Source: Viola odorata (taxonomy: Eukaryota > Streptophyta > Magnoliopsida > Malpighiales > Violaceae). From it: a DNA stretch of 64,000 nucleotides. The stretch is from positions 41,375,917 through 41,439,916 of the forward strand of contig OY829544.1 in NCBI GenBank assembly GCA_963691705.1, given 5' to 3'. Each line of letters starts with the position of its first letter. Within the stretch, counting starts at the first letter, position 1. The position numbers were made by a program, and so were the translations under genes. Shown here piece by piece: positions 10,344 to 19,311 of this stretch. Under the pieces are notes generated by a model. That model did no database searches. It was not told the origin of the DNA and saw only the letters and a list, made by a program, of their open reading frames with translations.

Positions 10344-11002
10344 ACCCTAAATATCAAAGCGGTACGACTGTCCAGTCGGTTACCATTGGCCAAGTGACGT
10401 TTCGAGTAAAAGAGAAAGTCGCGTGTAAATATTTTATTGTGACTATTGTAAGAAAGAGGATAAGTATTGTTTGTATAGAGAGTACGCTTGCTTATCATCA
10501 TTGCTTCCTTAATCGCATTTATTAAGGATTTGAAAGCATTTAATGCTCTGTCAAAAAGAGAGTTTTCCTTTTAGTAAAATAAGGAATATGGGTAAAGGGA
10601 AGTTTTAAAGGGATTCCAGAATCATTTTTTTTAATGAAGTGTCTTTGATTTCTATCATTTTGAAAGTACTTTGAATAATATTCCTATATAATATTTATAT
10701 TTGGGGTTAAGGAAATTTTTAAATATTGGAATCACTTTGCTTAAAGAATTATTTTTATTTTAGAAAAATTATTATTACATTGTTGCCTTGGAGTTGCCTC
10801 GTTTAGTGGAATCCGGAATTATTTTTTTGCTCGGAATGGTTCCCTTTTGTTAACCGGAATCCTGTTGTAAACTTCTCTTTCTGTTCTTCTTTTAAAATTT
10901 TCTTGTGTAAATTTTTTGGTTTCTATGTTGGATTATTTGTTTTTTATTAGGAAATACTTGTTGAGAATAAAGTTTGAGAATAATATAAAGAAAATAGTTA
11001 TA
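10344..11002. other. AT-rich non-coding stretch between antisense gene and LTR of element B
   Basis: There is no credible ORF. It holds the presumed promoter of the minus-strand antisense gene at its left edge and ends directly at the LTR start. The last bases before the LTR (AATATAAAGAAAATAGTTA) are purine/A-rich and could include the polypurine tract, but the signal is weak. Confidence 0.6.
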
Positions 11003-11446
11003 TGATAACAATTGACAGACCCCCTAGGGCGTTTTAGTCCTGACAGGGGGTACCTTCATCTTCAGCTACAGTAGGGCCTGCCTGGCCTCCTGCTCGTCCT
11101 GCTACCGGGGGTGGTCGACTTCAACGGGGGGGGCTCATCCAACACGGAATGGCACCTATTCCCACACCCGGTATGCCATAGGCGTTAGCACCCCTAACGC
11201 CTCACTACATTCCCTATAAATACCCCCCTAGGTAGAAAAGGGGGGGACTCTCTCACTACTCTCTCTCTACTACTCCTGCCTACCCATTATATTTCACTGC
11301 TTATACTGACTTGATCGTTGGAGCACCTGCGCCAGGGACCTCCTCTGGTGCCTTGCAGGTGTAGCGGCGGCGAGGACCACCCCCTCAGAGGTGAAGATCT
11401 CCAGGATTCTTCCTACCCCGGGTACAAATCCCCTCAATTATTATCA
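11003..11446 (+). repeat. LTR of the element B family (444 bp)
   Basis: Begins TGATAACAATTGACAGACCCCC and ends TTATTATCA; TATAAATA box at 11,215-11,222. It resembles the solo LTR at 40,226-40,713 (which begins TGATAATCCAAAACAGACCCC on its sense strand). It is followed by AAATGGTGCTTTCATTGAGAG, the same sequence that follows the 5' LTR of element C, so it also has the context of a 5' LTR. It may be shared by two tandem copies or be the 5' LTR of a second, truncated element. Confidence 0.75.
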
Positions 11447-11999
11447 AAATGGTGCTTTCATTGAGAGTATTCAGATCATCAAGTGAGTTCCTTGAGATCT
11501 GAAGGCTCTCCTCTCCATATTCACATTTATTAATCTCCATAGTTGCTGCTAGTTTTTCTGGTTCATTATATGATTTAAGTCCTTTTTGGATCCGAGGATA
11601 TTAATTTACATGGCAAGTTTATTATTATGCACTGAAGAGATCAGATCTGGAAAAAGATGATTCAAATTTTGCTCATATTTAATGATCTCAGCCTATACCA
11701 ATAATCTATGGTTATATGTTCAAAAGAAAGATCAGATCTGGAAAAGAAAGAAAAAGAGGGAGAGAAATCATGATTATCATCGTTGTATTTCACGAACCTA
11801 TGGCATTATCATCAATTTTATAAGGTCTTCGTCAAGATCAAGATCTCTGCCAAGGATCTTTTTACTTCTGGAAAATGGGTTTTGAACTTAGAGGCGCATC
11901 ATCATCATCTCTTCGACTTCGGGTGGCCAATCATCATCAAGTCCAAGCTTATCTTCAATCTTAAAGCTACAGTATCACTGGCACACCTTTAATTATCCA
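11447..11999 (+). other. 5' leader-like region after the LTR, truncated
   Basis: Starts with a PBS-like TGGTGCTTTCATTGAGAG (compare 17,529-17,546 on the minus strand), then AT-rich untranslated leader with several AGATCTGGAAAA-type repeats (11,641 and 11,723). No ORF is convincing. It stops abruptly at 11,996-12,000, where minus-strand integrase sequence of element C begins, so a deletion or recombination junction is inferred. Confidence 0.5.
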
Positions 12000-14013
12000 T
12001 CACCACCTCATCTTTTCTCGATCACGGCCATCAAGGTTAGCTCGTAGCCTTTCCTCATTCAGCTCCTCCCGAAAGTGAGCCACTCGCAGGCTCATAGTAT
12101 CGATTTCTACCGGCGTAACAGCCTCGGTCCCGAAGGCCAATGCGAAAGGTGTTTCTCCAGTACTGGTTTTAATGGCCATGCGGTACGCCCACATCACGTA
12201 TGGCAGCTCGTCAGCCCACTTCTTTTTAGACCCCTCCAGGTTTTTCTTAATGCCGCTGAGGATGCTCCGGTTGGTCACTTCCGCCTGTCCATTGGTTTGC
12301 GGGTGAGCCACGGAAGAGAATCGCTATTCAATCCCGAATTTCGAGCACTGGTCTTTGAAGAATTGGTTGGTGAACTGTGTTCCGTTATCGCTGACTAGGA
12401 TACGGGGTACGCCAAACCTCATGATGACTTGGTGTTTGAAGAAACGCCAAGTTTTTTCCGCCGTGATGTTGGCAACCGCTTCAGCTTTTGCCCATTTCGT
12501 AAAGTAGTCCACTGCCACTGTTACAAACTTCAGTTGAGACCTTGCCTTTGGAAACGGGCCCAGGATATCGATCCCCCATTTAGCAAAAAGGCAAGGAGCG
12601 ATAATCTCAGATATTTCGGTGGCGGGACGTCGAGGAATTTTAGAGAACTCCTGACATTTCGGGCAAGTTTGCACATAGTTGTGGCAATCTCTCCGGATGG
12701 TGGGCCAGTAGAATCCAGATCTGAAAACTTGTGCAGCCAAGGTGTCACCCGACACATGCATACCGCACACCCCTTCGTGAATTTCGCGTAGGGTGTGAAG
12801 ACCTTCTTGCTCTGTTATACATTTGGCGGCTGGGTGAGAAAAATATCTCCAAACCAAGTCCCCATCATAGTACGTACAGCGAGCTGCCTGTTTCAGCACC
12901 CTTTTCTTTTCAGCGATATCCACAGGTAGTTCTTCGTATTTCAAGTATTTGATTACGGGAACCCGCCAGTCATCCTCGAGTTCTTCCACACACAGAGACA
13001 CTTGCTCTTCCATGAAATAAGGTACAGATAACTCATGGTAATACACCCCTTCGGGTATGGACGCTTCCGGGTTTGCTGCCAGCTTGGCGAGACTGTCAGC
13101 TTCAGCGTTGTCCTCTCGGGGAATGTGCTCAAAGCTGACTTGCATGCCTTCTTTCTTTATTTCCAACAGCTCTCGCATTACCTTGGCGAGGTACTGGACC
13201 ATGATGGGCTCCCAAGCCTGAGAGCGCCCCAAGACCTGGTCGATTACTAGTTTGGAGTCACCATAAATTTTTAGACGCAGGTCTCCTGTTCTTCCGGTAT
13301 CGTGCCTACCTTTGGAAGAAAGGCTTCTCCCTATCCTGAGTCCGGCTAGTAACGCCTCGTATTCCGCCGCATTATTGGATAATGGCTACAGGATCCGGAT
13401 GGCGTATTGTATTCGCATATCGTGCGGTCCATTTATGAAGATTCCTACTCCAGCCAATTCTTGGTTTTTAGCTCCATCTACATGAATGATCCAGAGGTCC
13501 GTATAAGTTTCCGGGAACGGGAGATCCACGTCGCCCCATTCCTCTTCGGGTACATCTGTTAACGGATCTTCTGTAAAGGTGTATTCCGCTATAAAATCCG
13601 TCAGGATTTGAGCCTTCACAGATGGTCGGGACTGATACCTCAGCCCATATTGCTCAAGTTTGAGGGCCCAGATTAACATTCTTCCTGAGGACTCAGGCTT
13701 TCGAAATATTCTCTTCAGAGGTTGGTCTGTAAGCATGATAACGGGGTAGGACTGGAAGTATCTGCCCATTTTTCGAGTGGCTTGTATCAGTGCGAACGCT
13801 ATTTTCTCAATTCGGGCGTATCGCAGCTCCGCATCTTTCAGAACGTGACTTACAAAATATACAGGGCGGTGCGCGTGGCTATCGTCGCGAACGAGGACAG
13901 CACTAACCACTTCATCGGCAGCGCCAAGGTATAGATATAAATTATCACCCGGCTCCGGCCTGGTCAGCAGTAGGTCAGACGATAGGTAATCTTTTAAGCT
14001 AATGAATGCCTCC
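12000..14013 (-). pseudogene. RNase H, archaeal-type RNase H and integrase of element C
   Basis: Reading right to left: a Ty3 RNase H segment (VSAVLVRDDSHAHRPVYFVS), then a second RNase H of the type acquired by Tat elements (IHVDGAKNQELAGVGIF, NNAAEYEALLAGL, KIYGDSKLVIDQV, EHIPREDNAEADSLAKLA), then integrase with an HHCC zinc finger (about 12,630-12,790; CPKC) and the DDE residues (WGIDILGPFP, VSDNGTQF, NGQAEVTNR). In-frame TAG codons interrupt it at 13,386 (second RNase H) and 12,324 (between the second Asp and the Glu of integrase); otherwise the frame is continuous. The C-terminus is lost at the 12,000 junction. Catalytic residues are present, but the protein cannot be made whole. Confidence 0.85.
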
Positions 14014-15603
14014 TCATATTCTGGGGTCCACTCGAATGGTGCTTTCTTGCGAATGACTTTGAAGAAAGGGAGGCACTTCTCGCCCTGTTAGCCTTTGTAC
14101 CTCCTTAATGGTTCTCGGAGATATCATGTCTTGTATGGCTTTAATCTTTGAGGGGTTAGGCTGGATTCCTTTTCGGCTGACTATGTAGCCCAGGAATTTC
14201 CCCATCTGAAATGCAAACATGCATTTTCGGGGGATCAGTTTCATGCGGTGTCTTTTCATCACATTAAAGACTTCCTTTAGATCCTGCAAGTGATCCTGAA
14301 AGTTTGCGCTCTTTACCAATATATCGTCAACGTATGCTTCCACATTCCTTCCTATCTGCTCTTCGAATATTCTGTTTGCCATACATTGGAACGTCGCCCC
14401 TGCGTTCTTCAGCTCGAACGGCATCGTCGTATAACAGTAAGTGGCCTTAGGAGTGATGAAGGCAGTCCTTTCTTCATCTTCAACGGCCATGGGAATTTGG
14501 TGGTATCCGGAGTTAGCGTCAAGTGAGCTTAAATATGGGTACCCGGCAGTCTGATCGACTAGTTGGTCAATACGGGGAAGTGGGTAGCAATCCTTAGGGC
14601 AAGCATCGTTTAAATCGGTAAAGTCGATACACATGCGCCAGTCTCCGTTGGACTTAGGAACGAGAAATGGGTTGGCTAACCAAGTAGGGTATTGAACTTC
14701 GCGGATGAACCCCGCATCAAGGAGTTTCGTCACTTCTTTATCAACGGCTAAAGCTTTTTCCGTAGAAAATGCGCGTCGCTTTTGCTGGACCGGCCTGACG
14801 CTAGGGTCAGCATTGAGCCGGTGTTCTGCTATTTCGCATGATATACCCGGCATGTCTGTGGGTTTCCATGCGAACTCTCCTTGACATTTGTTCAATAACC
14901 GGGCCAATTGAAGGTTTTCCTCTGGACTGAGCTTTTCGCTGACTAGGAAGCTCGCCTCCTCTATGCCTATCACTGGTACGGGCACCATTTTGTCCAGAGG
15001 TTGAGCGCGCTTCTCATCACCCTGTTCGTATGGGTCCGTCGTTATACATACATACCTATCGCAACTCTTTTGAGTCATGAGCAGGTAACATTCCACTGCC
15101 AATTTTTGGTTGCCCTTTATCGATACCACTCCGTCCCAGGAGGGGTATTTCATCTTCAGATGCTTCTGAGATATCACCGCTCCAAAGCGGTTGAGAAAAG
15201 GTCGTCCGAGTATGACATTGTAGGGCAATTTTAAGTCCACGACAAGGAATAACAGATCCTCTGATCGCTTGGAGGTGTCTTCTCTGAAGTACACGGGCAG
15301 AGTAGTTATCCCTGTGACAGGGATTGGGACCCCGTCCACTCCAATTATGGGTTTCATGCAAGGCGTTAACTCGTTGTCGGGTCGTTTCATGAGATTGTAT
15401 GCCTCTAACGAGAAGAGGTTCACTGCACTCCCGTTATCTATAAGAGTTCTTCTGACTCCGTGACTGGCAATGATGGGCGTAACCACCAATGCGTCATTAT
15501 GCGGATAGGCAACGCCTTTTTCGTCCTCTTCTGAGAAGGATAATATCATGCGATCTAGGATGCTTATTGCTTCACCTCTCTTTATCGTGCCATCCGTTTG
15601 CAT
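14014..15603 (-). CDS. Protease and reverse transcriptase of element C (529 aa ORF)
   Basis: The longest intact pol segment. Protease: IDNGSAVNLFS (the Asp-x-Gly signature, with Asn in the middle as in many Tat copies) and the VILGRPFLNRFGAV flap region. RT: DWRMCIDFTDLNDACPKDCYPLPRID, SSLDANSGYHQIPM, and the catalytic YVDDILVKS. The ORF leaves the ancestral frame near 14,085, where the RT connection region shows a short deletion and frameshift; its last about 25 residues are out of frame, and homology continues in another frame into the RNase H. The start at 15,603 is also only a frame entry, since gag should read through (frameshift near 15,600). Protein function is therefore doubtful. Confidence 0.85.
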   Translation of the reverse strand: MQTDGTIKRGEAISILDRMILSFSEEDEKGVAYPHNDALVVTPIIASHGVRRTLIDNGSAVNLFSLEAYNLMKRPDNELTPCMKPIIGVDGVPIPVTGITTLPVYFREDTSKRSEDLLFLVVDLKLPYNVILGRPFLNRFGAVISQKHLKMKYPSWDGVVSIKGNQKLAVECYLLMTQKSCDRYVCITTDPYEQGDEKRAQPLDKMVPVPVIGIEEASFLVSEKLSPEENLQLARLLNKCQGEFAWKPTDMPGISCEIAEHRLNADPSVRPVQQKRRAFSTEKALAVDKEVTKLLDAGFIREVQYPTWLANPFLVPKSNGDWRMCIDFTDLNDACPKDCYPLPRIDQLVDQTAGYPYLSSLDANSGYHQIPMAVEDEERTAFITPKATYCYTTMPFELKNAGATFQCMANRIFEEQIGRNVEAYVDDILVKSANFQDHLQDLKEVFNVMKRHRMKLIPRKCMFAFQMGKFLGYIVSRKGIQPNPSKIKAIQDMISPRTIKEVQRLTGREVPPFLQSHSQESTIRVDPRI

Positions 15604-17462
15604 TTTTCTCCTAACGCGATCGTCAGTGGCTCTGCTTCGTCTATATAAGGGGTCCCTCTCGCTATGATGTTAATCATAGGGAAGTCCTCGTCGTCTACCG
15701 TGAAAGCTTCTTCACCTCTCCCTCCGGGAGTATTATCCTTCTGTGGGACGCGAGGGGGTATTTGTCGGTCGTCTGCTATCCTTTTCGTGGGATTATTTTT
15801 GGCATCTTCTCTTACTTTGGCTACGAATTCTCCCAAGTAACCTTCTTCCACCAAACGTTCTATTGCTGATTTTAATTCTCTGCATACTTCTGTAGAATGC
15901 CCCCTGGCTTTGTGGAACTTGCAATAAGCATTTTCTCTTCTCCCTAGAAGTACCCCGGGCTTCACAGGCGCAGGGTAACGGATGGGAAGGTTTCGCTCAA
16001 TCAGGTTTTCCCTTCGAAGTGTTACCTTTCCGCCCACTGGAGGTCTTGGGAATATGATCTTTCCGCCGAGCATAATCGTCGGCGAGGCGGTCATTAGGAA
16101 TGGTAATTGTAGGAGCATTAGGAATCAGAGGTGTCTCAGGTGGCATGTTATAGGTTCTATCTCTATTTTCCTCTTCTTCCATTTTCGCGTAATTATAGGC
16201 TTTAAGTCTTAATGCGTCTAAAGTCGCTGAAGGGTCCACCATCAGTGCATCTTTCAATTTACCATAACGGCAGTTCCTTTTCAGGGCTTCTATAGCGAAA
16301 TCAATGGTAACACCCGGCATTAGTGACATTTCCAGATCAAATCGACTGAGAAAGTCCTTCAAAGTTTCTTGAGGCATTCGACGTATGTCAAATAACGCGG
16401 CTGCGGATTTCCTGATTGGAATCGCTGTACTAAATCTGCTCCGAAACTTGGATTCCAATTGTGCGAAATTGCTAATAGATCCGCCCAGAAGGCCCTCGAA
16501 CTAGAGACGCGCAACTCCTGATAATGTCATAACAAATATTTGGCACAACGCCGCATCACTGTGAGTCTGAAATTGAACGAAATCCTTCACCTTATTGACG
16601 TGGGAAATGGGATCTCTGGTGCCGTCATAAGTCTCAGTGGGAAGCTTCACATGCCGACTGACCTTATGGCGTCTTATACGACGGCTAAATAGATGACCCG
16701 ATGTGTCATCAAGGATTTCACGCGCCTGGCGCGGGGGAGATATTTCCACGTGACGTCGCTGGTTTCGCGGTTCAGGCGTAAGATGTCGCCTAGGAGACCG
16801 GTTGCGGCTCCTGGGCGAACGAGTTCTACGTCTTCTGCTACTGGATCTCTCGTTGTACTCAGAGATAAATCTCTATTCGCTCCTTCTATTCGACCGTCCC
16901 AACGGTTTCTGACCCCCTCAAGGTGCCAATCCTCCTGAGGGATGGGACCTTGTGGTACCTGCGGCACATAAGGTTCTACTCGTCCTTGAGTGAGCTGCAC
17001 AAAATTGATCGGGGGATCTGTTGTAGGTAAAGTTAACTGGAGGTTTCCCTGTAACGAAGGTGACAAGGGCCTCTGGATGACAATAGATGGCGTGAACATG
17101 ACACAGGGAGGGACACTCGATCCAGAAATCTCAGGTGTGATTCTGGCAGCCATTTCAGTCAAATAGTCCAACCGAGAATGAAGGGTCGCTATTTCACTCG
17201 CAAAAGGGTGTTCTGTACTGTTTAACACAAATCCCCTTGGAGGAGGAGTAGAAAAGCTAGATCCCGCCTTCTGGGATAACGAAACGGTCGTTTGCGAGGA
17301 GAGGACTTCCCCTGCCGACCTGGTCGACAGATCCGGAGATTCTGAACTGATTTGTTGCGCTGTCACAGAAAGATCAGCAGTAGCAAAAGGGAATAACTGT
17401 CTACGAATCGAAAAAGGGAGACTAGAGGATGAGGGTCGCGTCGGCTCCGATTCAGAAGTCAT
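15582..17462 (-). pseudogene. gag of element C, interrupted
   Basis: Start ATG 17,462 (MTSESEPTRPSSSSLP), 85 bp after the LTR. The N-terminal domain is Ser/Pro-rich with an IATLHSRLDYLTEM helix. The conserved core is VKLPTETYDGTRDPISHVNK..FVMTLSGVARL. Then come FDIRRMPQETLKDFLSRFDLEM, a knuckle-like YCKFHKARGHSTEVC and EEGYLGEF. Breaks: a frameshift between about 16,750 and 16,850, a Trp-to-TAG change at 16,501 (element B has TGG at the same place), a frameshift between 16,118 and 15,997, and another near 15,600 at the gag/pro border. Confidence 0.8.
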
Positions 17463-17546
17463 GATCGTTCTGATCTCTGGGTAAAATAGAGCTTGGATTA
17501 AGGACGCTCACTTAATGTACCAAGGCTCTCAATGAAAGCACCAATT

Positions 17547-18132
17547 TGATAAGATTCGATCTTCGAGATGATCGGGACGATGTCTACTGTTGGTCGGAGT
17601 CGTTGTAGATGACGTTGGATCCACCTGCGAAGCGCCGGAGGGGGGGCTCCGGCGTAGACACTCCGATGCTTAAGTCAGTAAGCGGTTCAAAAATAGCAGA
17701 GGTTCTAGTACGTAATTTTCGGCTTACTTGATGTTTTAAAATGAGAGAGTATTTATAGGCCGCTGGGGGCGATATCTAGGGAAAAGACGGTATCCAGGTG
17801 AGATAACGCTCTGGATGACGTTATGGGCGATACCTGAGGATGACGTCATGGGCGATACCTGAGGTGACGTCATGGGCGATGCCTCTGAGGAGGGTGCCGG
17901 GGGCGATACCCATGATGATGTCGGGGGCGATAACTCCATGGGTCCCCTGGGATGGGATGATGCCGTGCGTCCAGAGACGCGTGAGTCCTCCCCCCGCTGA
18001 TGTCGACCATCCCAGAAAACACCTCCTGGTCTAGTAGCGATAGCGTAGATGTCCGATAAGGCTTATAGGATTCCGCCCTTGGCAGGGGTCATAATTACAG
18101 CAATATCTTTGGGATTGTCTTAATTGTTATCA
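17547..18132 (-). repeat. 5' LTR of element C (586 bp)
   Basis: Termini TGATAA/TTATCA. Reading on the minus strand: U3 with a tandem repeat of TGACGTCA-containing units (17,816-17,923), TATAAATA (17,750-17,757), then AGCATCGGAGTGTCTACGCCGG-type R/U5 sequence shared with element A's LTR, and AATTGGTGCTTTCATTGAG immediately after the end. It contains AGTGTCTACGCC and GGAACC-type blocks in the same order as 3,160-3,300. Confidence 0.85.
17816..17923 (-). promoter_or_regulatory. Tandem TGACGTCA-type (bZIP/TGA factor) sites in the U3 of element C
   Basis: TGACGTTA at 17,816-17,823, TGACGTCA at 17,841-17,848 and 17,865-17,872, and a drifted TGATGTCG at 17,916-17,923. The first three are 24-25 bp apart, embedded in repeated units containing GGGCGATACCTGAGG. 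They lie about 60-170 bp upstream of the TATA box on the minus strand, the position expected for an enhancer. TGACGTCA is the palindromic site bound by plant TGA-type bZIP factors (established knowledge); use here is inference. Confidence 0.6.
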
Positions 18133-18518
18133 CTCGCACCTATTCTTTTATTACTCTTTTATTTTCGAGTATAATTAGTATATTTTTTATTAAATTTTTT
18201 CACACGTTTGATCATTAATTTTACCCTAAAAAAATCATCGTAAGTATTACAACATAACATTAAAAAAACGGCATTCACTTCTATTTCATTAATACGTGAG
18301 TTTAGATTTTTTTTTAAAGTAATTACATCTTCTTTAATAAACCGATTGAATTAATGAGAAATTAAACGACTATCACGAAGCACATTTAGAGGAAGCAAAA
18401 AGCCAACAAAAAACTAGAATCAATAAACACCATAAAAGAAACGACCAACACTCTACACAGATCGTTAGTTTGACCAGCTCTTGATAGCTACTAATGAAAT
18501 TTGGAGAGTAACCACATC

Positions 18519-19299
18519 CTAAAGGAAATCCGATTTTCGCGCTTTAATCCACGTGACCACTCGCGATAAAACAAGCCTGCAAATCCGCATCATGTCAAAC
18601 GTTCTATCTTGGAACACCACACCATTCCTTTCAAGCCATATAAACCAGAGGATGGCATAGAGCAACATGGTCCACGCTTGCCGTTGGAATTCTCCCCGTA
18701 CCACAAAGATCTGGCCACCATTCAACTGCTGAAGCGATGTCCCTTTGGGCAAGACCAAGCAACTCCCCACCAATTCAAGACGAAACTCCAAACTTTCCTA
18801 GCCTGAGAACAATGTAGCAGAAGGTGAGTAGTTGTTTCAGCTTCTCCGTGGCATAATGGACAAATTTTCGCAATATCAGGCAGCACACAACACCTCCGCA
18901 AGAGTTCATGAGTCGCTAAGCGATCTTGAACGGCCAGACACAAGAAAATTTAAGTTTTCGGAGGTACCAGTTTACACCACACCTTGCCAAGGGTGTTGTC
19001 CATATTCGCTCTTCCAATCACGGTACCCAGCTGCAATTGGAATGTCCCTGTTTTAACCGAGTATGCACCATCAGGTGCCGGTTGCCGAACCACCTGTCGT
19101 CTTTATCCCTGCAAATCGGAACTTGGGTGATCCGATCAAGAAGAGTCATAGCAAGTACCTGCTCATCCTCTGCCAATGGTCGCTCCCACACTAGTCTCCA
19201 CCACCACACCTCGTTGAGCCACAGACCCATGTTGCAAACAAATGCGATCTTGTTCGTGGACGCCTCATAGAGCGACGAGAAACTCTCGGCATAAAACAA
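18519..19299 (-). pseudogene. LINE (L1-type) reverse transcriptase C-terminal fragment
   Basis: Three short minus-strand frames together show the zinc-binding C-terminal region that follows the RT in plant LINEs (zf-RVT). Seen: CLAVQDRLATHELLRR, then ICPLCHGEAETTTHLLLHC (CxxC..HxxxxC), then WFIWLERNGVVFQDR. The upstream part (FVCNMGLWLNEVWWWRLVWERPL) is the linker typical of these proteins. At least two frameshifts and no RT core or endonuclease remain. A T-rich run at 18,309-18,317 could be the reverse complement of the poly(A) tail. Confidence 0.75.
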
Positions 19300-19311
19300 A
19301 TATCTGTAGTA

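Larger units (their letters stand above)
6549..11446 (+). mobile_element. Element B: pol-less Tat-lineage element, 5' end missing
   Basis: It contains a decayed gag (6,564-8,093), almost no pol, an antisense accessory gene (8,160-10,166, minus) and a TGATAA..TTATCA LTR (11,003-11,446). Gag breaks off inside the start of the protease region (NDALVVTSR), and about 70 bp later the antisense gene begins, so roughly 4 kb of protease-RT-RNase H-integrase present in element C has been removed. This suggests a non-autonomous derivative or a large deletion. Its 5' LTR and gag N-terminus should lie left of the window, separated from it by elements D and A. Confidence 0.65.
12000..18132 (-). mobile_element. 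Element C: Tat-lineage Ty3/gypsy retrotransposon lacking its 3' end
   Basis: On the minus strand: 5' LTR (18,132-17,547), PBS-like TGGTGCTTTCATTGAGAG, gag (17,462-15,582), protease-RT (15,603-14,014), RNase H, archaeal-type RNase H and integrase (14,013-12,000). The order, the double RNase H and the integrase sequence place it in the Tat lineage of Ty3/gypsy. The integrase C-terminus, antisense ORF and 3' LTR are gone; the left break at about 12,000 has no TSD. The right flank is CTCGC (18,133-18,137). Most lesions are single nonsense codons, so the copy is only moderately old. Confidence 0.85.

Noticed and set aside
12075..14526. Plus-strand ORFs of 60-120 aa across 12-14.5 kb
   Set aside because: Shadows of the minus-strand integrase and RNase H frames of element C.
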